NCBI RefSeq assembly: GCF_000374865.1
Contig: NZ_KB895459.1
Location: forward strand, 115,370 to 179,369
Length of the DNA: 64,000 nucleotides
Direction of reading: 5' to 3'
Origin: Arthrobacter sp. 135MFCol5.1
GTDB taxonomy: Bacteria > Actinomycetota > Actinomycetes > Actinomycetales > Micrococcaceae
Under the pieces are notes generated by a model, which worked only from the letters and a program-made list of their open reading frames with translations, did not search any database and was not told the DNA's origin. Below, piece after piece: positions 17,926 through 26,446 of the stretch (its first letter is position 1; the number at the start of each line of letters is the position of its first letter). The translations under genes and the position numbers were made by a program.

Positions 17926-18825
17926 ATGAAGAGATTGATCCGCACTACGGCCACAGCAGGCACGGCTGCCGCACTTGCCCTCTTGATGAGTGGCTGCGGA
18001 AACAGCGCCCCCGCTGCCAACAGCACCCAGGCCGGAAGCGCCACCGCCGATGCAAGCTTGAGCAAGTTGGTGCCCGACGACATCCGCGCCAAGGGCACTC
18101 TCGAAGGCGGAGCTTCCTTCGATACGCAGCCGATGAACTTTTACTCTCCGGGAAACAAACCGGACGGGGTGATTATTGATCTGGTTAATGCTGCCGCGGG
18201 CCGGCTTGGCCTATCCATCAAGTGGTCCCAGATTCCCTACGCCGGTCTTGTACCTGCGCTCCAGTCCAAGCGCGTTGAGATCGCCGGTGCGCAGATCAGC
18301 AAGACGGCAGAGAACAATGGTGTAGTGAACCTGTTGGCCTTCTATAAGGCCTCTTCCAGCTTGCTGGTCCCGGCTGGAAAGGAGTACTCGTCCGACACCG
18401 ATGCCTGCGGAACGCGCTTCGGCCTGACCACGGGATCTACTGTGAACAAGAACATCGCCGACTCGATCAACAAAGAGTGCACCGACGCCGGCAAGCCCGA
18501 ATTGCAGTACTTGTACTTCCCCAGCTTCAACGCAGGGCAGGATGCAGTCCGGGCAGGAAGAATCGATTCGTTCCTGAACTCCACTCCCCAGATTCAGCTC
18601 GCCGTTAAGGCCGACAAGACCTTGGGCTCAACCCTCGTAGGCAAGCTTGCCGCCCGTGAGACCGGTGTGGCGCTGCCAAAGGAATATGGCGCGCTGACCC
18701 AGGCCTTCCAAGGAGCCTTCAATGCCATGATCGCCGACGGCGAATACAAGAAGATCCTCGACAAGTGGGATCTGGCGACCATGGCGGTCGACAAGGCAGA
18801 GATCAACGACCAGATTCCGATGTGA
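17926..18825 (+). CDS. Amino-acid-type ABC transporter substrate-binding lipoprotein
   Basis: About 299 residues: a basic N-terminus, hydrophobic core and lipobox LMSGC, so it is an exported lipoprotein. The mature part follows the family-3 amino-acid binding pattern (GTLEGGASFDTQPMNFY, DLVNAAAGRLGLSIKW, GLTTGSTVNKNIADS, and the C-terminal DGEYKKILDKWDL). Start ATG 17926 is preferred because AAGGA lies nine bases upstream; ATG 17920 is only three bases from it. The substrate is unknown, but the gene leads an operon with aldolase and dehydrogenase genes, so it should import the pathway's substrate. Confidence 0.92.
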   Translation: MKRLIRTTATAGTAAALALLMSGCGNSAPAANSTQAGSATADASLSKLVPDDIRAKGTLEGGASFDTQPMNFYSPGNKPDGVIIDLVNAAAGRLGLSIKWSQIPYAGLVPALQSKRVEIAGAQISKTAENNGVVNLLAFYKASSSLLVPAGKEYSSDTDACGTRFGLTTGSTVNKNIADSINKECTDAGKPELQYLYFPSFNAGQDAVRAGRIDSFLNSTPQIQLAVKADKTLGSTLVGKLAARETGVALPKEYGALTQAFQGAFNAMIADGEYKKILDKWDLATMAVDKAEINDQIPM

Positions 18826-19784
18826 TGGAGAACGCGCTGATGCACCCCTCGGTCAATTCCGCTCAGAATCCTCTGCCTGCCGCCACATCACGTCTCGAGG
18901 TGCCGGACGTCGTCGCCGTGAAGAGGCACTACGGCCGCTGGGTCACCGTTGCAATCCTCGTCGCGATCGGCCTCGGCGCGGTCAAGTCACTCGCGGAAAA
19001 CCCACAGCTTGAATGGGACGTTGTTGCCCAATACCTCTTGGATGGCCTGATTCTTGAAGGTCTGGGGCAGACCGTCATTCTGGCGCTGATATCAATGATC
19101 GCGGCGACTGCGATCGGGCTTATTTTCGGCTTTTTCCGGCTCAGTTCCAACCCGGTGCTGCGGACGGTTGGCAGCCTCTACGTCTGGGTTTTCCGCAGCG
19201 TCCCGGCGCTTATCCAGATCCTCTTTTGGGGAAACCTGGCACTTTTCGCTCCTCGGCTTGGTCTGGGGATTCCCGGGACGGGCTGGAACCTGGTTTCGGC
19301 CCCGACAAACAGTGTCCTCTCCCCTTTTGCGGCTTCAATCGTTGCGCTGGCATTGGCCAACGGGGCATACCTTGCCGAGATCATCCGCTCGGGACTGCTC
19401 TCGGTAGACGAGGGCCAGCACCTGGCCTCTTCTGCTCTGGGTCTGACATGGTGGCAGGCGCAGCGGAAGGTCATCCTGCCCCAAGCTCTTCGGGTCATGG
19501 TTCCTCCTGCCGGGAACCAGTTCATCACGCTGCTGAAGGAAACTTCACTGGTCTCTGTTATTGCCGGGGGTGACATTCTCAGCAAGGCGGAGAACATCTC
19601 CGGTTACAACCTCAGGACCATCGAACTGCTGATCGTCGCAGCCGTCTGGTATCTCCTCGTCACCAGCGCAGCCACGCTCGGTCAGACCTTCATCGAACGC
19701 CGCACGTCCCGGGGTCATACGCAGCAGCGACGCAAGACCGCCTCGGCGGAACCGACCATGAAGGAAAAGGAGGTCACGCCATGA
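18825..19784 (+). CDS. Amino-acid-type ABC transporter permease
   Basis: About 319 residues. Several hydrophobic segments follow a cytosolic N-terminus, with the HisM/GlnP-type permease core [34 protein letters not shown] and the EAA loop ([26 protein letters not shown]). Start ATG 18825 overlaps the binding-protein stop (TGATG); ATG 18840 with GGAG nine bases upstream is an alternative. The C-terminal tail is basic. Part of the importer with its neighbours on both sides. Confidence 0.93.
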   Translation: MENALMHPSVNSAQNPLPAATSRLEVPDVVAVKRHYGRWVTVAILVAIGLGAVKSLAENPQLEWDVVAQYLLDGLILEGLGQTVILALISMIAATAIGLIFGFFRLSSNPVLRTVGSLYVWVFRSVPALIQILFWGNLALFAPRLGLGIPGTGWNLVSAPTNSVLSPFAASIVALALANGAYLAEIIRSGLLSVDEGQHLASSALGLTWWQAQRKVILPQALRVMVPPAGNQFITLLKETSLVSVIAGGDILSKAENISGYNLRTIELLIVAAVWYLLVTSAATLGQTFIERRTSRGHTQQRRKTASAEPTMKEKEVTP

Positions 19785-20536
19785 GCAGCGTAGACGTCGT
19801 CAACGTGCACAAGAGCTTCGGTGACAATGAAGTCCTCACAGGCATCGACATGCAGGTCGGCCAAGGCGAAGTTGTATGTCTCCTTGGCCCTTCGGGCTCG
19901 GGCAAGAGCACCCTGCTGAGATGCATCAACGGTCTGGTCATGCCTGACAAAGGTCACGTTGCGGTCGGTGGCAACCTCATTGGACGCAAAGTACGTGACG
20001 GGAAACTGCACGACCTCCGTGGGCGCGAAGCGTCCGTTCAGCGTGAACGGATGGGCATGGTGTTCCAGCAGTTCAACCTGTTTCCCCACCTGGACGTGCG
20101 AGACAACCTGATGCTCGGGCCGCGTGCACACCGGCTCGCCGGCAAGGCCGAACTCGAAGAGAAGGCACGCCAGCTCCTGAACAAAGTCGGGCTCGGAAAC
20201 CGCGCAGACGCCTATCCCTCCCAGCTCTCCGGCGGCCAACAGCAACGCGTAGCCATCGCCCGCGCCCTCATGATGGAACCCGAACTCATGCTCTTCGACG
20301 AGCCGACCTCGGCGCTGGATCCCGAACTGGTCGGCGAAGTACTCGATACCATGCGCTCCCTGGCCGAGGAGGGCATGACCATGATCGTCGTTACGCACGA
20401 GATGACTTTCGCCCGGGGAGTAGCAGACCGCGTCGTTTTCATGGCCGACGGCCGCATCGTGGAAGACACCCGACCAGAAATCTTCTTCGACAACCCGGAA
20501 ACCGAGCGTGCAAGGTCATTCCTCCGCCTCGTCTGA
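19781..20536 (+). CDS. Amino-acid-type ABC transporter ATP-binding protein
   Basis: A 251-residue GlnQ/HisP-type ATPase. Walker [11 protein letters not shown]-loop [10 protein letters not shown], signature [15 protein letters not shown], Walker [15 protein letters not shown] and the H-loop VTHEM are all intact. The ATG overlaps the permease stop (ATGA). It powers the importer formed with the two preceding genes. Confidence 0.95.
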   Translation: MSSVDVVNVHKSFGDNEVLTGIDMQVGQGEVVCLLGPSGSGKSTLLRCINGLVMPDKGHVAVGGNLIGRKVRDGKLHDLRGREASVQRERMGMVFQQFNLFPHLDVRDNLMLGPRAHRLAGKAELEEKARQLLNKVGLGNRADAYPSQLSGGQQQRVAIARALMMEPELMLFDEPTSALDPELVGEVLDTMRSLAEEGMTMIVVTHEMTFARGVADRVVFMADGRIVEDTRPEIFFDNPETERARSFLRLV

Positions 20537-20567
20537 CCACCAAGCACGCACTACCTGAAAGACCATC

Positions 20568-21206
20568 ATGACACTGTCAGCACAACAGCTGTGCCATCGC
20601 TTCGGCGCCCTGCCCACTCCCAACATCGGCGACGCCATGGAACGCCTTGGGATCCTGGACTCGAGCATCAAGCCAGTTTGGCCCGGAGCGCGCCTCGCCG
20701 GCCCAGCCTTCACTGTCTGGACCCGCGCAGGGGACAACGCCTACCTGCACCGCGCCCTCGCCGAAGCCGCCCCCGGAGACGTTCTAGTGGTCAACGGCCA
20801 GGGCGACGAATCCCGCGCGCTAATGGGTGACCTCATCGGTGCCCGGGCCCGCAATGCGGGGATCGCAGGATTCGTCATCGACGGCGCAGTCCGGGACGCC
20901 GCAGGCCTTGAGCGGCTGGGCATGCCCGTCTTTGCACGCTCCATCTCCCCAGCCGGCCCCTACAAGAACGGCCCCGGTATCCTCGCCGGACCGGTCGCTG
21001 TCGGTGGAGTCGCTGTCCTTCCCGGCGACATCATCCTCGGAGATGGGGACGGCGCAGTCGTCGTCCCGCGAGCCCGAGCCGAGGAAATCCTTCTGGCAGC
21101 GGAAGCCGTGTACCAAGACGAAGCCGAGCGCATGAGGAAGATTCTTTCGGAGTTCAGCGGCACCGAAACTCTCGAACAAAAGGAGGACGTATGCGTTGCA
21201 CCGTAA
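20568..21206 (+). CDS. RraA/HMG-aldolase family protein, second copy
   Basis: A 212-residue paralogue of the protein at 16948. It keeps PTPNIGDAMERLGIL, AGDNAYLHRALAEAAPGDVLVVNGQG, AGFVIDGAVRD (the Arg-Asp pair) and GDIILGDGDGAVVV. Two divergent copies in one locus could form a hetero-oligomer (the family is usually trimeric or hexameric) or act on two successive intermediates. It follows the ATPase by 31 bp and overlaps the dehydrogenase start by 16 bases. Confidence 0.88.
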   Translation: MTLSAQQLCHRFGALPTPNIGDAMERLGILDSSIKPVWPGARLAGPAFTVWTRAGDNAYLHRALAEAAPGDVLVVNGQGDESRALMGDLIGARARNAGIAGFVIDGAVRDAAGLERLGMPVFARSISPAGPYKNGPGILAGPVAVGGVAVLPGDIILGDGDGAVVVPRARAEEILLAAEAVYQDEAERMRKILSEFSGTETLEQKEDVCVAP

Positions 21207-21964
21207 TTGGCCTCGGAGAAGCAGGACGCATTTACGCCGAGCGCCTGCAAAGTCACGGCCACGACGTCGTCGGCTTCGACGTCTCCCCGATCCCAACGCC
21301 CGGCCTTAGGCGTGCTGAAAGCATGGCTGAGGCCGTGGCCGCAACGGACGCCGTGATCGTCATGACCACTGCCCTGGCGTCCATCCCGGTCGCCCGGGAC
21401 GCGGCACCATACTTGGTGCCCGGCACCCTGTATGCGGACTTCACGTCCGCCGCTCCGGACGCGAAGCTGGCTCTCGGGCAGGTACTGCCTGCGGGCGTCC
21501 GGGCGGCGGATATAGCGATCCTTGGGCCGGTCATCGCGCTGGGTGCAGCGACACCTCTGATGGCCGCCGGCCCTGGAGCCGAAGCAGCCGCCGGCCTACT
21601 GCGTCCTCTCGGCGCCCCGGTGGAGGTCGTAAACGGGGCCCTTGGAGACGCAATGGCCCACAAACTCCTCCGCAGCATCGTGATGAAAGGTCTCGCTGCC
21701 GTCATTTGCGAAGCAGTGGAGGCAGGACGACGCGCTGGCTACGAAGACTGGGTCCGCGGCCAAATCGCCGCCGAACTAGCCGGGGATGCCCACGGAACCA
21801 TAGACCGTTTCATCACCGGATCAGCGAAGCATGCAGCGCGCCGCGCTGAAGAGATGAGCGCCGTCGCTGGCTATTGCCACGCTCTGGGGGCGCCGTCCCA
21901 CATGAGCGCAGCAGCTAGGGACTCACTGCTGGAACTCGCTGGCGCTCCAGTGAAAAGCGCATGA
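21191..21964 (+). CDS. NAD(P)-dependent beta-hydroxyacid dehydrogenase with DUF1932 C-terminus
   Basis: A 257-residue protein of the 6-phosphogluconate/3-hydroxyisobutyrate dehydrogenase superfamily. The Rossmann motif GLGEAG is at the N-terminus, and VGFDVSPIPTPG supplies the ribose-binding Asp. YADFTSAAP and the conserved Lys in AMAHKLLRS follow. The C-terminal part (residues about 180-250) matches the DUF1932 helical domain. It oxidises or reduces a small 3-hydroxyacid of unknown identity. Close paralogue at 27868. The ATG overlaps the end of the aldolase gene, with AAAAGGAGG before it. Confidence 0.9.
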   Translation: MRCTVIGLGEAGRIYAERLQSHGHDVVGFDVSPIPTPGLRRAESMAEAVAATDAVIVMTTALASIPVARDAAPYLVPGTLYADFTSAAPDAKLALGQVLPAGVRAADIAILGPVIALGAATPLMAAGPGAEAAAGLLRPLGAPVEVVNGALGDAMAHKLLRSIVMKGLAAVICEAVEAGRRAGYEDWVRGQIAAELAGDAHGTIDRFITGSAKHAARRAEEMSAVAGYCHALGAPSHMSAAARDSLLELAGAPVKSA

Positions 21965-22554
21965 GCGGGCTGTATACGATTCAACCCGGGGAGCCGGGTC
22001 AGCGACAGGAGGTGCTCCGGCTCTTTCCAGGAATGGCAAAGCTCGGAGCCCCTCTGCGGGAACAAGCCATCACAGCCTGGGTGAGTGCTTGGCTTTCCAG
22101 CACCCACAGCAGGCTGGAAGAGATGCCCTACTCTCTCCAAGCCGTGGACTACCGCCTGCTCGACCACACCAACGAAGTCGCCGACGTCGGGCTCGTCCTC
22201 GGTGAGTACGCGCGTGGGCGCTGGGGCAGCGGATTTGACGCAGATACGCTTCTGGCCGCGCTGATCCTGCACGACATCGACAAGGCCCTCCTTTACACCC
22301 GGCAGGACGGTGTGGTCGTGGCCGACCCGTCGCGGGCGTGCCTGCCGCACGGCGTCCTGGGGGCGATGCTGCTCAAGGAAGCAGGCCTCCCGGACGACGT
22401 CGTCACCCTCGTCGGTACCCACGCCACAACAAGCCCTATCAAGACGGCCGGTGCTGAGGCCTGGATTCTGCACTATGCAGACCTTTTCGCCTGCGATCAC
22501 GCGTTCGGGCAGGCCCAAGGTACGCTCCCGTTCTTCCAGCGGACCAAGAACTGA
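21961..22554 (+). CDS. HD-domain hydrolase
   Basis: A 197-residue HD-fold protein. Metal ligands are visible as DHTNEVADVG, the doublet LHDIDKA and PHGVLGAMLL. HD enzymes are usually metal phosphohydrolases, but small members in catabolic operons can act on other substrates. Coupled to the dehydrogenase by an ATGA overlap; it is the last gene of the plus operon, before the hairpin at 22615. Confidence 0.82.
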   Translation: MSGLYTIQPGEPGQRQEVLRLFPGMAKLGAPLREQAITAWVSAWLSSTHSRLEEMPYSLQAVDYRLLDHTNEVADVGLVLGEYARGRWGSGFDADTLLAALILHDIDKALLYTRQDGVVVADPSRACLPHGVLGAMLLKEAGLPDDVVTLVGTHATTSPIKTAGAEAWILHYADLFACDHAFGQAQGTLPFFQRTKN

Positions 22555-22614
22555 AAGCTTCCGAGCTCAACCGGCAGCTGACCTGCTCAGTCTGATGGGC
22601 CAAGGCGTAACGGT

Positions 22615-22646
22615 CCTCCCTGGTGGCACCCGTGCCACCAGGGAGG
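22615..22646. terminator. Strong hairpin between convergent genes
   Basis: Perfect 14-bp arms (22615-22628 and 22633-22646) with a CCCG loop, between the HD-hydrolase end and the convergent IclR end. No T-run, but it is symmetric and could stop transcription from both sides. Confidence 0.75.
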
Positions 22647-22685
22647 AACCGCGGGGGTCTGAGGCTTCGAGCTGCCTCCACGAGG

Positions 22686-23453
22686 TCAGCGGCTGCGTGC
22701 AGCGATACTTGCTCCGGCGTTCACGACATCGCGTGTGGCTTGCGACAGCAGTTCCGGCGTTAACGTCTCCTCCGGCCCGACCACCTGGACCACGCCCAAC
22801 AGGTCGCCGTCCCGTCGCACCGGTGCGCTGACCGAAACGGCCCCGGCCACCCGTTCGTTGCGTGAGACCGCGTACCCCCGCGAGGCGATCTCGTTCAGGG
22901 ACGCCATGAAGTCCGGCATCGTGACAATACTGCCGCTTGCTGTTTCCATCTGAACCATGTCACCCAGCGCTGCTGCCCGGGACACGTCGTCCATGTAGGC
23001 CAGGAACACCTTGCCTCCGCCCAAATGCAATGGAAGCCGCCCCCCAAGCGGCAACTGATAGCGCAGCGGACTGCTTCCCTCGACCCGGGCAACCAGGATT
23101 CTAGATGCCCCGAGACGGACCGACAACGATGCCGTGAGGCCTAAAGCTGCCGCCAGCTCCTGGAGGACGGGGGTGGCCGTCAGTACCAAATTGTTGCCTA
23201 CCAGGAAGGAATGCGCAGCAGCCAGGGCCGCGGGTCCAATGCTGTAGCCTGCAGAGTCCTGGGCGACGTAGTTCGTCCGTTCCAGGACACGAAGCATTCG
23301 CTGCGCGGTGGCAATGTGAAGGCCGGTACCACGCGCTACATCGGCCAATCTCGCCGGCTTCCCGCTATTTGATAGGAAGTCGACCACTTCAAAAGCCCGC
23401 TCCACCGAGCGCATGGTCGAACGTTCCGGGGTCCCTCCCGCTTCCGCCATCAT
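22686..23453 (-). CDS. IclR-family transcriptional regulator 1
   Basis: A 255-residue IclR protein. The winged helix covers about residues 15-75 (MRSVERAFEVVDFL, LADVARGTGLHIATAQRMLRVLE), followed by the effector domain with RILVARVEGSSPLRYQLPLGGRLPLHLGGGKVFLAY and YAVSRNERVAGAVSVSAPV. It is convergent with the transporter operon. A perfect copy of the locus motif lies 136 bp before its own start, so autoregulation and control of both operons are the natural inference. Confidence 0.93.
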   Translation of the reverse strand: MMAEAGGTPERSTMRSVERAFEVVDFLSNSGKPARLADVARGTGLHIATAQRMLRVLERTNYVAQDSAGYSIGPAALAAAHSFLVGNNLVLTATPVLQELAAALGLTASLSVRLGASRILVARVEGSSPLRYQLPLGGRLPLHLGGGKVFLAYMDDVSRAAALGDMVQMETASGSIVTMPDFMASLNEIASRGYAVSRNERVAGAVSVSAPVRRDGDLLGVVQVVGPEETLTPELLSQATRDVVNAGASIAARSR

Positions 23454-23588
23454 TCCTCCTGGAATCCTTGAAGAAAACCTGCCCTAATGTCATAGCGCCC
23501 CCGCGGGCTCCCTGATGAAACCCACGTGGTAGCTAAGGGCGGCGCAGGCTCACGTCAGAATAGTCAGCGTCAGCAAACCCGACAGCAA

Positions 23589-23605
23589 ATATCATACAGT
23601 GATAT
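23589..23605. promoter_or_regulatory. Candidate IclR operator at its own promoter (perfect)
   Basis: ATATCATACAGTGATAT has perfect 6-bp arms around TACAG, upstream of the IclR gene on the minus strand. Same core as 17652 and 17885. The best copy in the window. Confidence 0.62.
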
Positions 23606-23879
23606 AGGCGGAGGTTCGGTACCCCACTAGCGGCCGCTGACCCGGGGGCGCGTGCACAGCCCAAGCACTCTCGCAGAACTCTCCCTCCAGCTCGGCGGGG
23701 GCGCTGTCATCAAGAACCCGTGAACGGCAGTCCACGCGTTTTTCAACTGTGCCTGCCAGGTGTACTGCCCAGGGACGTTGGTTTGGTGAATGTGATGACT
23801 CGCTGAAGTCGTTGAGCCAAAGGTGAGGACCTCCTGTTGCTTAGACAACCGCTGCAGCGACCAGGAGGTCCTCGCGTCC

Positions 23880-24374
23880 CACGCTCATGCCGCTTGACTC
23901 CGCGCCAACGTTTACGCGTCGCGCGTCTGGTCGTGGACCACGGCTGGCTGGCCGGTATCCCGGGCTGCCGAGCAGTTCAACTGCTCCTGGCCGACGGCGA
24001 AACGGTGGGCGGCCCGTTACGCCGCGATGGGTGACACCGGTATGGCTGATAGGCCCTCGTGCCCGCACAGGGTGGCCAACCGGACGCCGCAGCAACTGGT
24101 GCGCATGGTCGTGCACCTGCGCTGGAAGCAGCGGCTGGGGCCGGTCGCGATCGGGGCGAAGCTGGCCACGCCGGCCTCGACCGTGCACGCGGTCCTGGTC
24201 CGGTGCCGGCTGAACCGCCTTCATCACGTGGATAAACGCATCGGAGAAGTCATCCGCCGCAGCGACCACGAGACTCTCGGAGCGATGATCCCCGTCGATG
24301 TGAAGAAACTCGGGAACATCCCCGGCGGCGGCTGGCGCAACGTCGGCAAACAAACGGGCCACCGCCGGGGTTGA
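23880..24374 (+). pseudogene. Truncated, frameshifted IS481-type transposase
   Basis: The N-terminal third of an IS481-family transposase. One frame gives TPRQRLRVARLVVDHGW; after about 23950 another frame gives the HTH part (AEQFNCSWPTAKRWAARY) and GMADRPSCPHRVANRTPQ, WKQRLGPVAIGAKL, STVHAVLVRCRLNRL and VDVKKLGNIPGGGWR. The DDE catalytic domain past that point is missing, and the upstream bases CTTGTTGCTTAGACA-like at 23835-23850 may be the old terminal end. Non-functional scar between two catabolic loci. Confidence 0.8.
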
Positions 24375-24395
24375 GGGTGAGCGGTAAGGAGGAAT

Positions 24396-24818
24396 TCAGT
24401 CAGTCTTGGCTATGTACACCTCGCATGAGGCATTGTGTGCCACGCTGTTCGCAACGCTCCCGAGAACCCGGCCGATACCGCTCATGTGCCTGCTTCCAAC
24501 GACGATCATGTGGGCATGGTGTGATTCCGCGTGCTGCACGAGGGCTTTAGCGGGCGAACCATGGACCGCGAAGTGGCCAACGCGCAACCGCTCGGAACGG
24601 ACGGCCTCTGCCGCCTCACGTGCGACGCTCTCCGCGTACTTTTCATCGGAGAAGGCCGGTTGGTCCTTACCTATCCCGAGGACTTCTGCGCGTTCCTGGG
24701 TGAACGCCGTAACTACATGGAGGTCGGCGCCCAAAGCTTCGGCCAGAGCTGCTGCTGACGCCGCAGCCTTCTGCGCGGTTTCGGTGCCGTCGACGCCTAC
24801 GACGATTAGCTTGGTCAT
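24396..24818 (-). CDS. Universal stress protein (UspA family)
   Basis: A 140-residue UspA-type protein starting MTKLIVVGVDGTETAQKA, with the ATP-binding signature VVGSRHMSGIGRVLGSVANSV near the C-terminus. Start ATG 24818; the longer frame to 24896 has no ribosome site. Cytosolic ATP-binding protein induced by stress in known cases; no clear link to neighbours. Confidence 0.92.
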   Translation of the reverse strand: MTKLIVVGVDGTETAQKAAASAAALAEALGADLHVVTAFTQERAEVLGIGKDQPAFSDEKYAESVAREAAEAVRSERLRVGHFAVHGSPAKALVQHAESHHAHMIVVGSRHMSGIGRVLGSVANSVAHNASCEVYIAKTD

Positions 24819-25202
24819 TCCTGATCTTTCTTTGCTGGAGTTTCGTTTTGGACCTCTGCGGGCCCGACTAACAGTTGACGTCCTGGTATCACCCATGCCT
24901 CAAGACCCCCGCAACTGGAACATGGGGCCGCAGCCGTTGGCGCTTTCGACAATCGACCATTCACAGGCGGGAAGAATCGGGCGTTGGGACCCTCAGCGAT
25001 GCCTGTTCGTATAGCCCGATTCGGGCGCACGACGACGCGCGGGTCAACCGAGGGGGTTCCGTTGGACGTTCTTGCGGAGCCTTCGGCTGGTCACGTGTCT
25101 TCTTCCGGGTCGTGGGGCGTCGTCAGGCGCTAGCGGGGGGCATCTCGCCGGGGCGCAGCGGTCAACGTGCCATTTGGTGGTCTATTAGCTGGGCCGGGGT
25201 CT
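24819..25202. other. No gene recognised
   Basis: This 384-bp stretch between the stress protein and the cyclase gene has only short frames that do not resemble real proteins. No clear repeat or hairpin was seen. Confidence 0.4.
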
Positions 25203-26183
25203 TTATACGATGGCGGTGGCGTTGGCCGGGGAGCCGGTGGCCCCGGTGACGTTCAGCGGCTTGATGCTGATAAACGCGTCCCAGCTGCCGGTGGTCCTCA
25301 TGTGCCGGGCCAGGGGCGCGAGTTTCCAGAGTTCGCCCAGGGGCAGGCCGAGTTTGGCCAGGAGTTGCTGATGCATCATGCCGTGGTCGTTGGGGGCCGT
25401 GGACCGGTAGGGGCTTTCGGGAACGGCCGGCAGGCATTCGAACGCAAAGTTGTCCGCGGCGGCGAGAGCGAACCGGCTGTCCCATGCCCAGGCGACGAAC
25501 TCCTCAGACTGGGCCAGGCCGGAGGCTTTGCGGCTCTGGCGGATGCGTTGCTTCTCCTCCGGATCAAGGTTAAGGAACCATTCGCACCAGCCGGTGTGGA
25601 GCATGAGGATGTCGCCGGGGCGGGTGGTGAGGGACTGTGCCTTTATGGCTGCCTGGACCAGGTCCAGGGTCAGGGTCTCCCCGTCCGCGTGGTCAATGGG
25701 CTCCCCGGAGCTGTTCCGGTACCCCTCGAGATCCACCAGCACACCCCGGCCGGTGATGGGGTGTTCCGCCCATTCCTGGATGCCCAGGTCCGTGGTGCCC
25801 TCGGTGATCCGGCCGTCCGCGGTGCCGTTGTAGAAGCCCACGTCATCCGCGCGTCGGTGCCGGAGCCCGTCGATCTGGGTGGACCCCTGCAGGTAGTACC
25901 CGTCGAGGTAGTCATCCCGGTGGGCCGGGTGGGAGGAGTAGATGGTGTGCCGTGGCGCGCTGCGCTTGAGGGACATGCCGGGATCGAAGGCGTTCGCCGG
26001 ATAGTCCAGGCCGAAGACGCTCCCGGTCCGGATGCTGCTCCTGGCCGCAAGAATGGCGGCCGGCGTTATGAACGACGGGGTCCCCCGCTCCGATTCAGGA
26101 AAGAGTCCCCAGGATGTCCCTGACAAGCGGCCCTCCCTTTTAAGCAGTTGGTCGAAGGAGGGAAAGGTCTGGCTCTCAGTCAT
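25203..26183 (-). CDS. Cyclase-family (kynurenine formamidase-like) hydrolase
   Basis: A 326-residue member of the cyclase family (PF04199): GYYLQGSTQIDGLRHR contains the metal-binding motif (normally HxGTHxDxPxH, here with STQIDGLRH). LVDLEGYR and LMLHTGW follow, and AADNFAFECLPA near the end is typical of long Arthrobacter members. Known relatives hydrolyse N-formylkynurenine, isatin or cyclic amides. The ATG at 26183 overlaps the stop of the small membrane gene (ATGA); the frame extending further upstream is rejected for that reason. It is probably the first enzyme acting on a substrate taken up by the permease encoded next to it. Confidence 0.85.
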   Translation of the reverse strand: MTESQTFPSFDQLLKREGRLSGTSWGLFPESERGTPSFITPAAILAARSSIRTGSVFGLDYPANAFDPGMSLKRSAPRHTIYSSHPAHRDDYLDGYYLQGSTQIDGLRHRRADDVGFYNGTADGRITEGTTDLGIQEWAEHPITGRGVLVDLEGYRNSSGEPIDHADGETLTLDLVQAAIKAQSLTTRPGDILMLHTGWCEWFLNLDPEEKQRIRQSRKASGLAQSEEFVAWAWDSRFALAAADNFAFECLPAVPESPYRSTAPNDHGMMHQQLLAKLGLPLGELWKLAPLARHMRTTGSWDAFISIKPLNVTGATGSPANATAIV

Positions 26184-26437
26184 CGAGTGGTGACTTTCTG
26201 TTGCTGCGGCACCGCTTTCTTGGGGTGCTTGTAGGTGAGTAGGAATCCGGCCACGGCGCAGACGGATGCGGCGATGCAAATGGGCGGTTTGATGGAGTTG
26301 TTGAAGAATTCCAGCCATCCATTTTGCCCGGCCACCAGGCCGGCCGCCTGGCCGATGACAAACAGGACGCCGCCGATGAGGAGTGCTCCGAGGGTGACGA
26401 CGAAGACGGTTTCGGTGATCCTACGGGTTGTGTTCAT
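26180..26437 (-). CDS. Small two-TM membrane protein, DctQ-like small permease subunit
   Basis: 85 residues with two hydrophobic segments (about 10-35 and 51-68) and a basic tail. It lies between a DctM-like permease (9 bp away) and the cyclase gene (ATGA overlap). TRAP small subunits usually have four TM segments and about 160 residues, so this would be a half-size version. Similarity is positional and topological, not sequence-based. Confidence 0.65.
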   Translation of the reverse strand: MNTTRRITETVFVVTLGALLIGGVLFVIGQAAGLVAGQNGWLEFFNNSIKPPICIAASVCAVAGFLLTYKHPKKAVPQQQKVTTR

Positions 26438-26446
26438 GGTGGTTCC

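Noticed and set aside
23627..23848. Minus-strand 73-codon frame upstream of IclR 1
   Set aside because: No ribosome site or family match, and it overlaps the IS481 end.
25167..26123. Long plus-strand frame opposite the cyclase gene
   Set aside because: Complement shadow with Gly/Val/Pro-rich composition; the cyclase on the minus strand has clear motifs.
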